Part shown: piece by piece, positions 50,988 through 61,230 of the stretch | How positions within the stretch are numbered: position 1 is the first letter of the stretch | Layout: each line of letters begins with the position of its first letter | Source of the DNA: Xylocopa sonorina | Lineage: Eukaryota > Arthropoda > Insecta > Hymenoptera > Apidae | Assembly: GCF_050948175.1 (NCBI RefSeq) | Contig: NC_135202.1 | Span: 8,866,001 to 8,930,000 of the forward strand | Direction: 5' to 3' | DNA length: 64,000 nt | Position numbers and translations under genes: made by a program | The notes under the pieces: generated by a model | The model's database searches: none | Seen by the model: only the letters and a program-made list of their open reading frames with translations | Told to the model about the DNA's origin: nothing

Positions 50988-51605
50988 ACCGCTACCCTCT
51001 TGTAAAGTGACGAGGCTCGCGCCTCTCCTCGCGGCACAATGGCCCCTATAGATGATTAATGACGATCGTGGAACGTTAATGAGGCGATGACTCGACTGGC
51101 ATCGCTAACTGTTCCCGACGAATCCACGATTTTCGTGATCCTCGCGGTGCCAGGCTTCCAACTCGCCTCCGCCACCCTTGAATTTAATGATGGCGCCCAG
51201 GTGGTCGAGGCGGCGGGCTCGCAATCCGTATCTAAACGATTCTCGAGATACGATACTTCTACAACAACGTTTTCAATATCAAAGTATTCCCTTCCTACTA
51301 TATTCACAACGATGCTTATCAATTTTAATGAATCTCCTCGATAAGATCCCCCACGTCACATCCATGTAATCTCTAATTAGACAGCAGTTGAAGTATTCAG
51401 TTTTCCACTCTCGATTAACCAATGATCGGTAACCTATAATATCCCGTCTCGAAACCTGTTCTAATCTCGCTATCAGAGCCATACCCAGCAATCTCGGATC
51501 CGGAAATTCGAATTTCCATCCTGCGTCAGCGCTGGTCCCTCGAGATCGTCGATCAGTCCTTTGAAAGACTTCACCCTGGCGAGCCACCCCTTATCAACCA
51601 CCCTC

Positions 51606-51624
51606 GAGAGAGAGAGAGAGAGAG
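51606..51624. repeat. GA microsatellite
   Basis: A pure (GA)9 run. Confidence 0.8.
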
Positions 51625-52112
51625 TTAATGCTATCATCTGCATACAATGAGGAGGCGGCTTGCAATTCCAGGAACGCGATCGCGTTCGAATACGCTGGTG
51701 GAGCTCGTGGCCCGGGTGACTCGACCGGATTCGTGGCTACCAGGGCTGCGTGCCCGCGGGGGGCAAATTAAGTTGTGATTATCTGTCGATGCGATTTAGC
51801 CGACGGTGCGGTGTGTCCCAAGGATCGTTCCACGGGCCAGGGAACGTGTATACGACTGGGCCGCGAGAGTGCCAGCGGAGAGTGCCAGGTGGGGAAGGGC
51901 CAGGGAGAGAGGCAGCCATCGGGTGGTTGAACAAGGAGGAAGCACTCGATTCGAGGAGGGAGAGAGAAAGGGTAGGACGTGTTTCTTCGTCGAGGCAGAA
52001 ACAAATAGCCATTGTCTGCGCGGAGCCACGGCAGTGCAGAGCCTGAGGAGCATCTATCACCTGCTTATCACGATTATACCACTTGTGCCTTTCCCTTCCA
52101 GCCTCCGCTTAC

Positions 52113-52189
52113 CTTCTCCTTCTACTTCTACTCCTTCTTCTTCTTCTTCTTCTTCGTCGTCGTCGTCGTCGTCATCGTCGTCGTCGTTG
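52113..52189. repeat. TTC then GTC trinucleotide array
   Basis: Imperfect CTT/TTC repeats change to (GTC)n at about 52155. The array opens long frames of poly-Ser, poly-Asp or poly-Val type on both strands, which are not genes. Confidence 0.85.
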
Positions 52190-53192
52190 GTATTGTCGTG
52201 TTCCACCTCTTCTCCTCGCTTCTCCGTTCCGTTCCACGTCGCTGAAGCACGCTGGTCTCTCCGCGTCGAGCCCGTGGCGAGTGAGACGTTTCCAGTGAGC
52301 CCCTTTTTGCTCAATTTCGAACCCATCCGATGACCCTAACACTCTGTACGGAGTACGCGGATAAATAATTAGCGGATCTGCCGGGGGTCAGCTACGCGAC
52401 CGCGAACACTACCCTGGGGTATTTTATCGGTACACCGACGGATGACGCGCGTTACGCGTTCCGAGGATGATTTGGAAGGGTCGCAGGGTGAAAGATGAAG
52501 CGGTGCTCGCTCGTGGGTTTCTCTTTGCGGCTGAAGACACGTTGAGGGATTCACGAGTCTCCTCTGGTGTTGGCTAGAGTTAGGAGATTTGGAAAATTTA
52601 TGCTCACCACGAGTCGAGGAATTTTTTTTTCCAAACTGATATTGGACAAGCTTCTTCGTCTGATACATACGAAGGTCGAGGCTCGAGCGTTAAGGATGAA
52701 CCTATTCTACGTCCCCCGTACAATGACGCACTCGTTGCTATAATCCCAGGGCCCATTTCCATGCTATCGGTCGCATTATACAACGCTCCGCTCCGATTCG
52801 AACCCGACGATCCGGTCCAGGATGTTTAATTGTCCGGATATCGACGATTGGTCCGATCGTGGGATCGCATTCACAAATTAGACGTCTCTATCGTGCCGTG
52901 AGAGGCGCAACGAGCGCTCGTAACCCGATCCTAGGCGGTGGGACCGGGATCGGGGGTAATCAGACGGGGCTGAATGTCCCGCGCCGCGCGGAGAACGTGT
53001 CCACGTACGATTCCACGGTCACATTACCAACTGGAGCTTCGTATAAATATATCCAGCGGCGGCGTACGATAGCGATCTGTTCGCGGCGGGGCCATTTGTT
53101 GGCCGGATTCGTTCGTCGAGGTCTGCCAACCGGGCCTAGCGAGCCGAGCCTCCCTTCGATGCCTCTCAGGATGGAAGGGATCACCTGCGCGA

Positions 53193-54158
53193 TCATCCTG
53201 CGTCGACAGTCTCGTTTCGCTGGTTGACGCGCGGAAAAATGCCGGGAACAAATGGTATCTGATAAGACGGACATCGACCGCGAGGGCGCTCTCGGTGCCC
53301 GCAGACACTTTTTGCCGACGAGGAAACCGTCGCCCTCGGCGCGCGTACCGCGGTTCTGGACGATCGAAGTCGTTGGCGATTTCGAGAGTCGATTTTGAAG
53401 CTGTCGGGATAATAACTTTTGCTCGGATTAACTACGAACGACTTCGAATCGTCGAGGATGGCGATTTTACTTTCGAGTTCAATGGTCGACGGTAGAGTCG
53501 AGGTTCCATCGTTCTCGCGTGCACCAATCAGCGTCTCGTCGATCGAGCGTCGCTGGTATCCTCCCGCGAGCGAGAGGAAAACGTGAACCGTTAAGTTTCC
53601 AAAACAAAAGGTAATTTGTTCGCCGGACACGTCCCTAAAGAGACCATAGCCGCAACGGTACCAGCGTCGGAGAGATCTCCCAATGGGATAGGATCGCATA
53701 ACGCAGTCCGTCACAGTGGGTCTCTCGCTGGGTACTCTGGACCATCCGAAACTGCTTCGTGGAAACGTATCTCGGCGAAGACATCTAAATCCACCGGGGA
53801 CCCGGTACCTGTTAAGAATCAACCTCTCTATCCGCCCTGCCCTTTTCCATGGACGTTCGCGCGTCTCCTCGCCCTCTATCGGCGTACGTCCAGTTCCTCC
53901 ACGACGTTCCAACCACGACCGTTCGAAATGTCCCCGTCGCTGGTGGACACCGGTTGTTATCTCGGAGATTTCTGAAAAGAACCGACACCGAGAGGGAGGA
54001 TTGATGATTCTGCGCCGTTGCGACGTGTAAACGCGACGCTGGCAGAGGGACGAGGAGGGAAACTCGTGATTTCTCGTCTGAAATTTCGTGGGTCGAGTAC
54101 GGTTAATGGTGTAATTGAGACGTACGCGAACATTCTTACGTCGCGTGCGTGATTGCAC
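53193..54158 (-). other. 321-codon open frame, probably not a gene
   Basis: This is the longest open frame in the window. The conceptual product is rich in Arg and Ser throughout, with no signal peptide, zinc finger, transmembrane segment or family motif that I recognise. Shorter frames overlap it on the + strand. The DNA is rich in TCG and CGA, which lowers stop density. I list it because its length is unusual. A transcribed non-coding RNA or a fast-evolving gene cannot be excluded. Confidence 0.15.
53359..53453. repeat. 16-bp inverted repeat with 62-nt spacer
   Basis: GACGATCGAAGTCGTT (53359-53374) pairs with AACGACTTCGAATCGTC (53437-53453) with one bulged A. Confidence 0.5.
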
Positions 54159-54526
54159 TTTGGCGATTGAGAACTAGAGAAGGTGACTTAAAGTGGAGTA
54201 TCTTCGTAAGTTTACATAATTTTCGAGTACTTTGCGCGGAGCGATGTTTGTTGGTAACGAGAGAATCAGGATCGACGCGATAAAGGCGATTCGAAGGGGT
54301 TGAACGATTAATTAGAGAGCCAATGCGACTCGATGAACCTTGAGGATCGCTCGAGGAGTCGAGCCTCGACTTAATGGGGTTAGAAATTAGACACAGGGCA
54401 GCGGCTGTGAGTAGGAAGCTGACGTGTTGCAACAATGAAGTCACAATACGAAGGAGGCAAATGAAAAGGAAAGTACGAGGAAGTGAAAGGAACGGTAGTA
54501 TCGAGGGTACAAAGTCAGTTGAGACT

Positions 54527-54550
54527 GAGAGAGAGAGAGAGAAGGAGAGA
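54527..54550. repeat. GA microsatellite
   Basis: A GA run followed by AAGGAGAGA. Confidence 0.75.
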
Positions 54551-55172
54551 CACTGCGAACGGGTGATTGATGATCGTGACAAGAGAAGGTTTCAGTGATG
54601 AGTTTGGGCGCCTCGAATAAATTGAAGACATTTCGACAGTTGCTCGTGCGGGTGTGCCCCGCGTCTTCCTGTATAATCTATTTCCAATCTGCCTGTCGCG
54701 CGAACCAGGAGGACACCTCAGGATGGAAACTGATTACGGTACGGAATTGAAGAAAGCGAGGCTGAGGAACGACAGAAGGATCCTTGGAGAGCGTGGAAGA
54801 TAATGGAACTCGTAAGAGGAAATTATTATTGCCGCATGCGGGCGATAATATCCTCGTGTTTAGGATTCTGTAAGAATTCGTTAGAAAGTTCTGTTTACGA
54901 GCAATTTTCTCGCATTTAAAAGATTGATGCCTATGATAAACGGTCGAACGGTGAATTCAAACAATGAGGAAACACGAAACGGTACTAAAGAACAGCACTC
55001 TCGCGCGCGGATTGTGCAATCGTCGAAAGGTCAACCCGCTAATCGACCAACAATTTGCATGCCTAACACCAAACACCCAGAACGATTTGTCCGATGACCA
55101 TTATGCCTTCGTACGTAAGCGATCGTACCTCGTCTCTTCTCTTCTGCTTCGTTTCTTCCTTTATTAGACCTA

Positions 55173-55202
55173 AACGTCCATAAAAACACATTTACGGACG
55201 TT
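55173..55202. repeat. 12-bp hairpin, one mismatch
   Basis: AACGTCCATAAA and TTTACGGACGTT pair across a 6-base loop with one A-C mismatch. Confidence 0.5.
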
Positions 55203-56517
55203 CAGAAAATTTCTTCTTATACTAGAGGAATAGCTGAAGATATTTCCGAAGAAAAGAACGCGTTTTGAATCACACATATGGACACACGGTTGAATTCAAT
55301 TAACGCGAAATCCAATGAAATTCCGTGCATCGAGCACGGCGTCGTCTTCCTAATTAAACGCGAGCTTTCGAAGAGCTTCTCGAGGCCTCTTAAGGCGGGC
55401 ACGGTACGCGCGTCGTTGTCCTTGGGGAGCGTAGAGGCAGGCCCGATGTCAGGCTGGTGAGGAGCGTCGTCCAGATTCCTCGCGTCCTGAGCCGTACCAG
55501 TCATTATTTTTAATAATCACGATACGTCCGCTCGCGGGATTGTGTTTCCATGGCATTCGAGCCCGACGAACGGATTACGGAGGGTTATTCGGCGTCGCGC
55601 TTAAACGCCGCCGATTAAACGACGTCGATAAAAGTGCTGATTTACCGAGCGTACCACGGACAGCTTATCCGTGAGCGGTTCGATACGCGTGCACACCTCG
55701 CCGCGCTGCTCGATTTCAGATCGCTGGAGACTCGACCCTACCTTAGTATAAATCGTACTCGCGAGCAATTACGTTTAACCCGTTTATGAACGATGATTAG
55801 GACTTTGATAAATTTATCGCCAGTCGAACGATCGGTTGGATTATCTCCAACGTTCCATTTTAAGGACGCACGAGGATGAACTCTTGGACGATTCTGAAAC
55901 ACTAGCCAGTAATTAAGAAACCAGAAATCATCTAGAAATGCACGAATGGATGCTCTGAAGTTCTTTTCTCGGTAAGAGACGAAAGCAAAAAGGGAGCTGG
56001 AAGCATCGAAGGGATCATCGAGGATCCAAGAGTCTCACCTCCGTCTATCGTCCATCTTCCACTCTTTCTCTCGCGGGACACGCGAAGCAGGAAGACACCG
56101 TGGCGGAGAACAATCGGCGGTGCCGGCCCTGGGGAGCCAAGGGGCAAATATATGCCCCGCGTTAAAGAGACGCCTCGGTCCGACGCCCACGTAGCGCTCG
56201 CGGCGTTCCGCGCCGTCCGGTAACGACCGCGACGCCGCGCAACAGGAAGAACGGCAATAACCGCGGCAGGAATAAACTCGTTGCGACAGCCGCTCGTCAG
56301 GACGCTTCCACGTAAGTGACCACTTACCAGCACCACGCTTCATCGGCGATCCTAACGGCCGCGACATCCTGGAAGGATCGCGATCCTCATTGCCATCCCT
56401 GGTCATTATCGTGGAAATGGCCACCTTCCCTCGCAGCCGCGGAACAGATATTCCCCGTGGACCGAGAACCACGAGATACGCGCTCGCTTCTCTCGCGAAA
56501 CAGTTACGCAGGCTGCA

Positions 56518-56937
56518 TCGCATCTGCTTTCGAAAAGGTTTGCAAACTAATATTTTCTTGCGCCATCGATGGTACTATGTACGGTTAAAAGAGAGGAGAG
56601 GTTGTGAATGTCGAAGGTGATAGGAAAAATTTGAAGCAGAGTGAGAGAAGAACTTGGATATATCGCGTCTGCTTTCGAAAATGTTTGCAAAGTAATATTT
56701 TCTTGCGCCATCAGTGGTACTATACACGGTTAAAAGAGTGGAGAGGTTGGGAAAAATTTGTAGCAGAGCGCGAGAGGAACTTGGATATATCGCATCTCCT
56801 TTCGAAAGGGTTTGCAAACTAATATTTTCTTGTGCCATCAATGGTACTATATTACGGTTAAACGAGTGGAGAGCTTGTGAAAGTCGAAGGTGGTAGGAAA
56901 AATTTGAAGCAGAGTGCGAGAGGAACTCGGATATGTA
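56518..56937 (+). repeat. Three-copy tandem repeat, about 145-bp unit
   Basis: Copies start with TCGC(A/G)TCT at 56518, 56663 and 56790. Each contains CTTTCGAAA, GTTTGCAAA, TAATATTTTCTTG, GCCATC, TGGTACTAT, ACGGTTAAA, GAGTGGAGAG, AAAAATTTG, AGCAGAG and GAACT(T/C)GGATAT in the same order. Units are about 145, 127 and 148 bp. The middle copy lacks the 18-bp or so segment carrying GTGAA(T/A)GTCGAAGGTG that copies 1 and 3 keep. No frame is conserved in all three copies, so it looks like a non-coding minisatellite. Confidence 0.9.
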
Positions 56938-58714
56938 AATATGTCCGCCAGATCTTCGTACCGCGTGCATAATGGCGGAAAAAGAGAAGATTTATAAGTA
57001 CCACAGAGCCATTTCGGTAAATTCGGTCTTTACTCGGTTGTCGTTCTCGGGTCTTCAATTATTGACCGGGCGTCCGACACTGGAGAGACAGCCGGGGAAC
57101 CGGAAGGCCAGCAGCGTGCCCGCGGGACGCATCGCGACAACCATGTAGCAAGTGTTTGAGCTGCTCGAATATTATAATGCAACTGGCGCGATGAAGCGGG
57201 CATTGTCGATGTTAAATGTTTCCGTGCGTGCGACAGTTGATACGAAAATTGCACGACTTCATTACCGTCCCCGGAAACCGCGACGGCGCGCCCCAAACGA
57301 ATCGCCACGCATAATGGCGGGACGTTTGAAAGGAGTCGGTTGGCCTGGAGATACTTTTCAAGCCGAAATAATGAATCGCGTGAGAGGATCGAATTTCAGG
57401 GAGGAAATCGTGCATATGGAATATTTAATGCACGGTTCAACCCTCTGGTTAAATGTTTCGGGTGGAACGTAGCGAGTTCTAATTGGCTTTCTCTGTTTGG
57501 CTCGGACGGCTTATTGTGGCGTACGGTTAACGCTAATTTGCATATGAGAAACGTTCGAATCTTTCGCTCCTTTTGAAGTTTCTTGCCAGTCGAACTCGGT
57601 GTCGTTGGTCGTTCGATCGTAATTAAAGATTCCTTTCGAATTCCAACGATCGAATCCTGAGAGAATAGCAAAACCATCGAGGTGACACCGGGTGACCCAC
57701 GGTGAATCATATTTTATCTACCAACCTCTACGAGCAACGATTCGAGAACCGATCGAGGAACGTATAAAAAAATGTAGTGAAAAAAATGGACAATACAGAG
57801 AGGGTATGTAGACGAGGCTTGGTCGAAAAGGTGGTAAGGTAGCCGAACGAGTCATTAACCAGACGTAGCTCTAATGAATTCCGTCTCACCGCGGCGAGAG
57901 TCCCTCCCGTGGAAGAAGTGTTGGCCTTCCTCGGGCTAAGGGACCGGGCAAGGGACTCCTTTCTCGTTAATAAAAGGCAAGATGGCGGCCAGCAGGGGGT
58001 CGGTGAGGCAGCGTGGCCCCCCTGCGGCTTTGACGGCTCTATCCTGGTCTTGTTAGGAGGCAACGAGGAGGCAAGAATTCCGGCTGGCGACGGGTGGAAA
58101 AGAGACGGACGAGCTACGAACGGCTCCCGTGGCGATGCACCGAGGTGCAGCACGTCACTATCGCGCGCCTAAACACACCTCGTGCATCATTCCACCGATG
58201 CTCCTTTGTTTTCTTCCTCCGGCCACCATCCTCCGTGGCTGCTCTCGCTGCTACGGAGGTGATCTCCCATTCTCCTCTCCCATTTTCCAACCTTTCCTGG
58301 ATTACTCCACGCGAAACTGTTCCGTTGTACCCTTCTGTTTTTTACGCTGGCTCGCGTCTGGGTAAGTCTGATCTGGGAAATTTTGATCGAAGATCAAGAA
58401 AAGTGTCCCATTAAAGAAGCTCGCGGGTAATATACTTGCTCTGGAGGCTAGCTATAAATTCTCAGCAACATAATCGCCTCGAGTGATATATTTTATTAAT
58501 CTGCAATTGCTCCTGCTCGTGAAAAGAAGAAGTCGCTCGGTTGTGCTCCTACCTGGTTGCGCGGTTACGGAATTTGTTTTTTCTTTTTTTCATTTCTAGC
58601 CCAGCCAGGCGGAGTTAATTTTAAAAGAGCTGCGCGCTTCTTAAACGGTTCCCTCATTAACTTCGTTCCAGCCTCGATAAATCATATCGAAGGTAACGCG
58701 TGCAATCCACGGTT

Positions 58715-58730
58715 CGCGCGCGCGCGCGCG
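58715..58730. repeat. (CG)8 alternating tract
   Basis: Eight uninterrupted CG dinucleotides, the longest such run noticed. Confidence 0.85.
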
Positions 58731-60313
58731 CACGGTCTCCGGTGTGCCCGGCAACGGGGAATTAAGAATTCATGTGTGAAATATGCCTGGCCGTTCGAGC
58801 CACCTCCGCATGGAGTCTCCATTAGTCCGTTACGATCGATCTTCCACGACTCGATTCCACGTCTCGAGGGAAGCTTATTATCGCCGCGAAGGGTAGGGGC
58901 GAGAGCGCGCGCTCCGCAGAGGCTGTCTCGCGCCAAGGAACTTTAAACGAAGGGAAGATCTTATTAAACGCTGCACGCGAGACGGACAAGTATGAAATCC
59001 GGCTGCGAGGTAAAGAAGCGCGGCCGTGGCTGGCTTTCTTGCGCGGAAAGAAGACGCGATGCAAAAAGAGTCTCGACATTCCGCGGAAAGGAGCAACCTG
59101 CGGACGCCCGCTGAACCCGAACGAGGAATCCCAATGCAGAGATACAGGAATTCGCGGCTAGACAAGAGAATTTTCAGCGAGGACGTCGGAAACGACGCGC
59201 CAGACGTAGGCGCGAAGAAGAGGACCAACGGTTGGAGGAAGACGAACAGACACGGTGGAAAGAAAATCTCCACGAAGAAATGAGAGAGAGAGAGCGAAGG
59301 AGGAGGCGTAGAGCGTGCCTGGTAGAAGGAGAAGAAGGTGAAGGAGGTGGAATCTTCTGTTGGTGGAGGGTTTCTTGGGAGCTTGAGGAGGCGGGAGGAC
59401 ACCGGGTCTCCCTATCGCGGATGAGATCAGATCTCTCTCCTTCTCTCTCGTTCCCTGGCCGATCTTCCCGTGGTCCGATGTTGGTATAGCAAAACACTGT
59501 CGGGTGATGAGCGTCATTACCCCCACCGGAGCGGCTGGTAGGCCAGGAGGGCCGTACGGGCGGCCATCTTGGCTCGAGATCGCGGGCCCTCGAGCCTCCG
59601 ACACCGCTGCTGACCAACTGGCCCCGGCTGGACGCCGCTCCGTCCTCTGGAGGATCGCGTGCCGTCCCGTCGCGACTCTAACGGTTAATTAATTGGCCGA
59701 TTACGCTCAACCCGGCGGCCTTCCCCGCCTGGGCCCAGTTTCTAACGATTTGATAGGCGCTCCGATAGGGAACTCTGGTGGGGATGATCGTAAGCTTCTT
59801 TTTACGCCTAAAAAGTCTTCACTCGGCGATTGTAGCCTGGACGAAGTTTGTTGTCGTTGGATTTTTGTCGTTGGCAGTCACAGGTTTTGATGTATGCGAG
59901 TTGAACGTACGACTAGATTTTAGTGCGATATTATTGTTATTGGTAAAGTTAGTTGGTCGATACTGAACCATGGGCCGAATTTTTGCCAGCGAACTCGAAA
60001 GTTCTTCAATAATAAATGTCACAATTGTTCCTCGGTGGAAATTATCGCCCTATTCGACGGGGAACGAGTTTCACCTAACGTGAAACGTTCTTTATCCGAT
60101 GATTGACAGTAATACGGCGTGTCCGCGATGGCGACAGGTCGTCGCTGGTTCCACGTGAATCGTTAGTGCCCGTTTAACCGTGAAACCCGCCGGCTACTCG
60201 TTAACAAAGCTATACTTTATTTTTCACTTTATGGCTATTTTGAAAGGACGCCCAACAGAGAGGAAAAGTTCCTCGGTGACTATTGCCGGCGTAAAATTAT
60301 AATGCGTCAACTT

Positions 60314-60329
60314 CTGTCCGTACGGACAG
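60314..60329. repeat. 16-bp perfect palindrome
   Basis: CTGTCCGTACGGACAG reads the same on both strands. It is a possible site for a dimeric protein. Confidence 0.6.
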
Positions 60330-60835
60330 CCCTTCGTTTAACGTGACATATGTTAAGGATCACCCTTCCTCTACGTGTGTGTTCCCTCCTCGGGGCATTT
60401 CTAAAGGACGATTGTCGCTGGAACCTCACGTTTCTCGGATCGAAATTAAACGGTCGATCCGTACGAATCGGCCTGGCAACGTCGCCAATTTTCATCCCTC
60501 TTTCGATCATATTCTCGATTCTCGATCGAACGACTCTTTCTTAAATAGAAATTATTTCGAACGAGGTTGAAAAGCTCGACGAGGACGCGTTGTTGAAAGA
60601 AATTCATTCTCTCTCTCTCTCTCTCTCTCCCTTTCTCTGTCTGTCTGCGAACGGTTCGAAGATCGTCGTTTTAACGGTGGATCGAAAATGGCGGACGAAA
60701 GCGTCCACTCGTTCTTTTTCATTCCCTCCCTTGATCCGCTGGCTTCGCTCGTTGAACCGCGCCGCGGAGTATTTGTTTTGCGGCGCGCAGATGAGGCTCG
60801 CCGTCCCTTTTCCTTCCCTCCTTCGTACCACGATC

Positions 60836-60870
60836 CCTCTCTCTCTCTCTCTCTTTTTCTCTCTCTCTCT
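60836..60870. repeat. CT microsatellite
   Basis: A (CT)n run broken by TTTTT. A second CT tract lies at 60608-60640. Confidence 0.8.
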
Positions 60871-61230
60871 TCGCCCCTTCGAGGGAGAAGCCGCACCTCG
60901 CGCCTCTCGTTGCTTCATTTGTTTATCGGCCCTCTTTATTACCTGCAATTTGGCGCTCGCTCGCGCGAGGGTAATTTCATATTGGTTTTCTGCCTCTTCC
61001 CTTCTTCCTCGCCCTCTGCCGCCCTCTCGCTCCACCGCCTCCTCCTCCGCTCGTTATTACTCTTCTTTTTTCCACCCGTGCTCGCCTCGCGAAACCAGTT
61101 ACGAGGTAATGCTCCTTCGACCGAGCGGATATACGATTCGCGAAATGATCGAACCGAACCGGAGGATATCGTGCTACACATTGTTCGCGCTCGCGTGCAT
61201 AAGCGTTCGCGTTAGCTGTGAACCTGCGTG

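Larger units (their letters stand above)
43681..52720. other. Intergenic: no gene seen
   Basis: No supportable gene. It contains A18 (43686-43703), T15 (43812-43826), an old divergent duplication (44757-45170), CT tracts (47226-47258), a Pho-like CCGCCATATTGG (48369-48380), a CG palindrome (50968-50987), a GA tract (51606-51624) and a TTC/GTC trinucleotide array (52113-52189). A 184-codon + frame at 45722-46276 has no family motif and is probably chance. Confidence 0.65.
52721..57900. other. Intergenic: no gene seen; long antisense frame and 145-bp repeats
   Basis: No gene can be supported. The region holds a 321-codon open frame on the - strand (53193-54158), a 16-bp inverted repeat inside it (53359-53453), a GA tract (54527-54550), a small hairpin (55173-55202) and the three-copy repeat at 56518-56937. 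Otherwise it is ordinary CpG-rich non-coding DNA. Confidence 0.65.
57901..61230. promoter_or_regulatory. Region with Pho-type sites and GA/CT tracts; no gene seen
   Basis: There are three Pho/YY1-type sites: GCCGCCATCTTG on the - strand at 57978-57989, GGCCATCTTGG at 59562-59572, and TCCGCCATTTTC on the - strand at 60684-60695. They are interspersed with GA/CT tracts at 59281-59294, 60608-60640 and 60836-60870 and a (CG)8 run at 58715-58730. Many overlapping Arg/Ser/Leu frames here come from CT-rich composition and are not coding. The motif mix suggests a Polycomb response element, a boundary or an unannotated promoter. Nothing shows which. Confidence 0.3.

Noticed and set aside
51087..51344. 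Opposed open frames of about 85 codons with fairly protein-like composition
   Set aside because: Both strands are open at once, no domain is recognised and no splice context supports either.
51806..52333. 175-codon frame through the TTC/GTC array
   Set aside because: The open frame is due to the trinucleotide repeat. There is no conserved sequence outside it.
56518..56937. Spaced repeats reminiscent of a CRISPR array
   Set aside because: The entire 145-bp unit is repeated with divergence, with no short constant repeats and unique spacers, and the DNA is eukaryotic.
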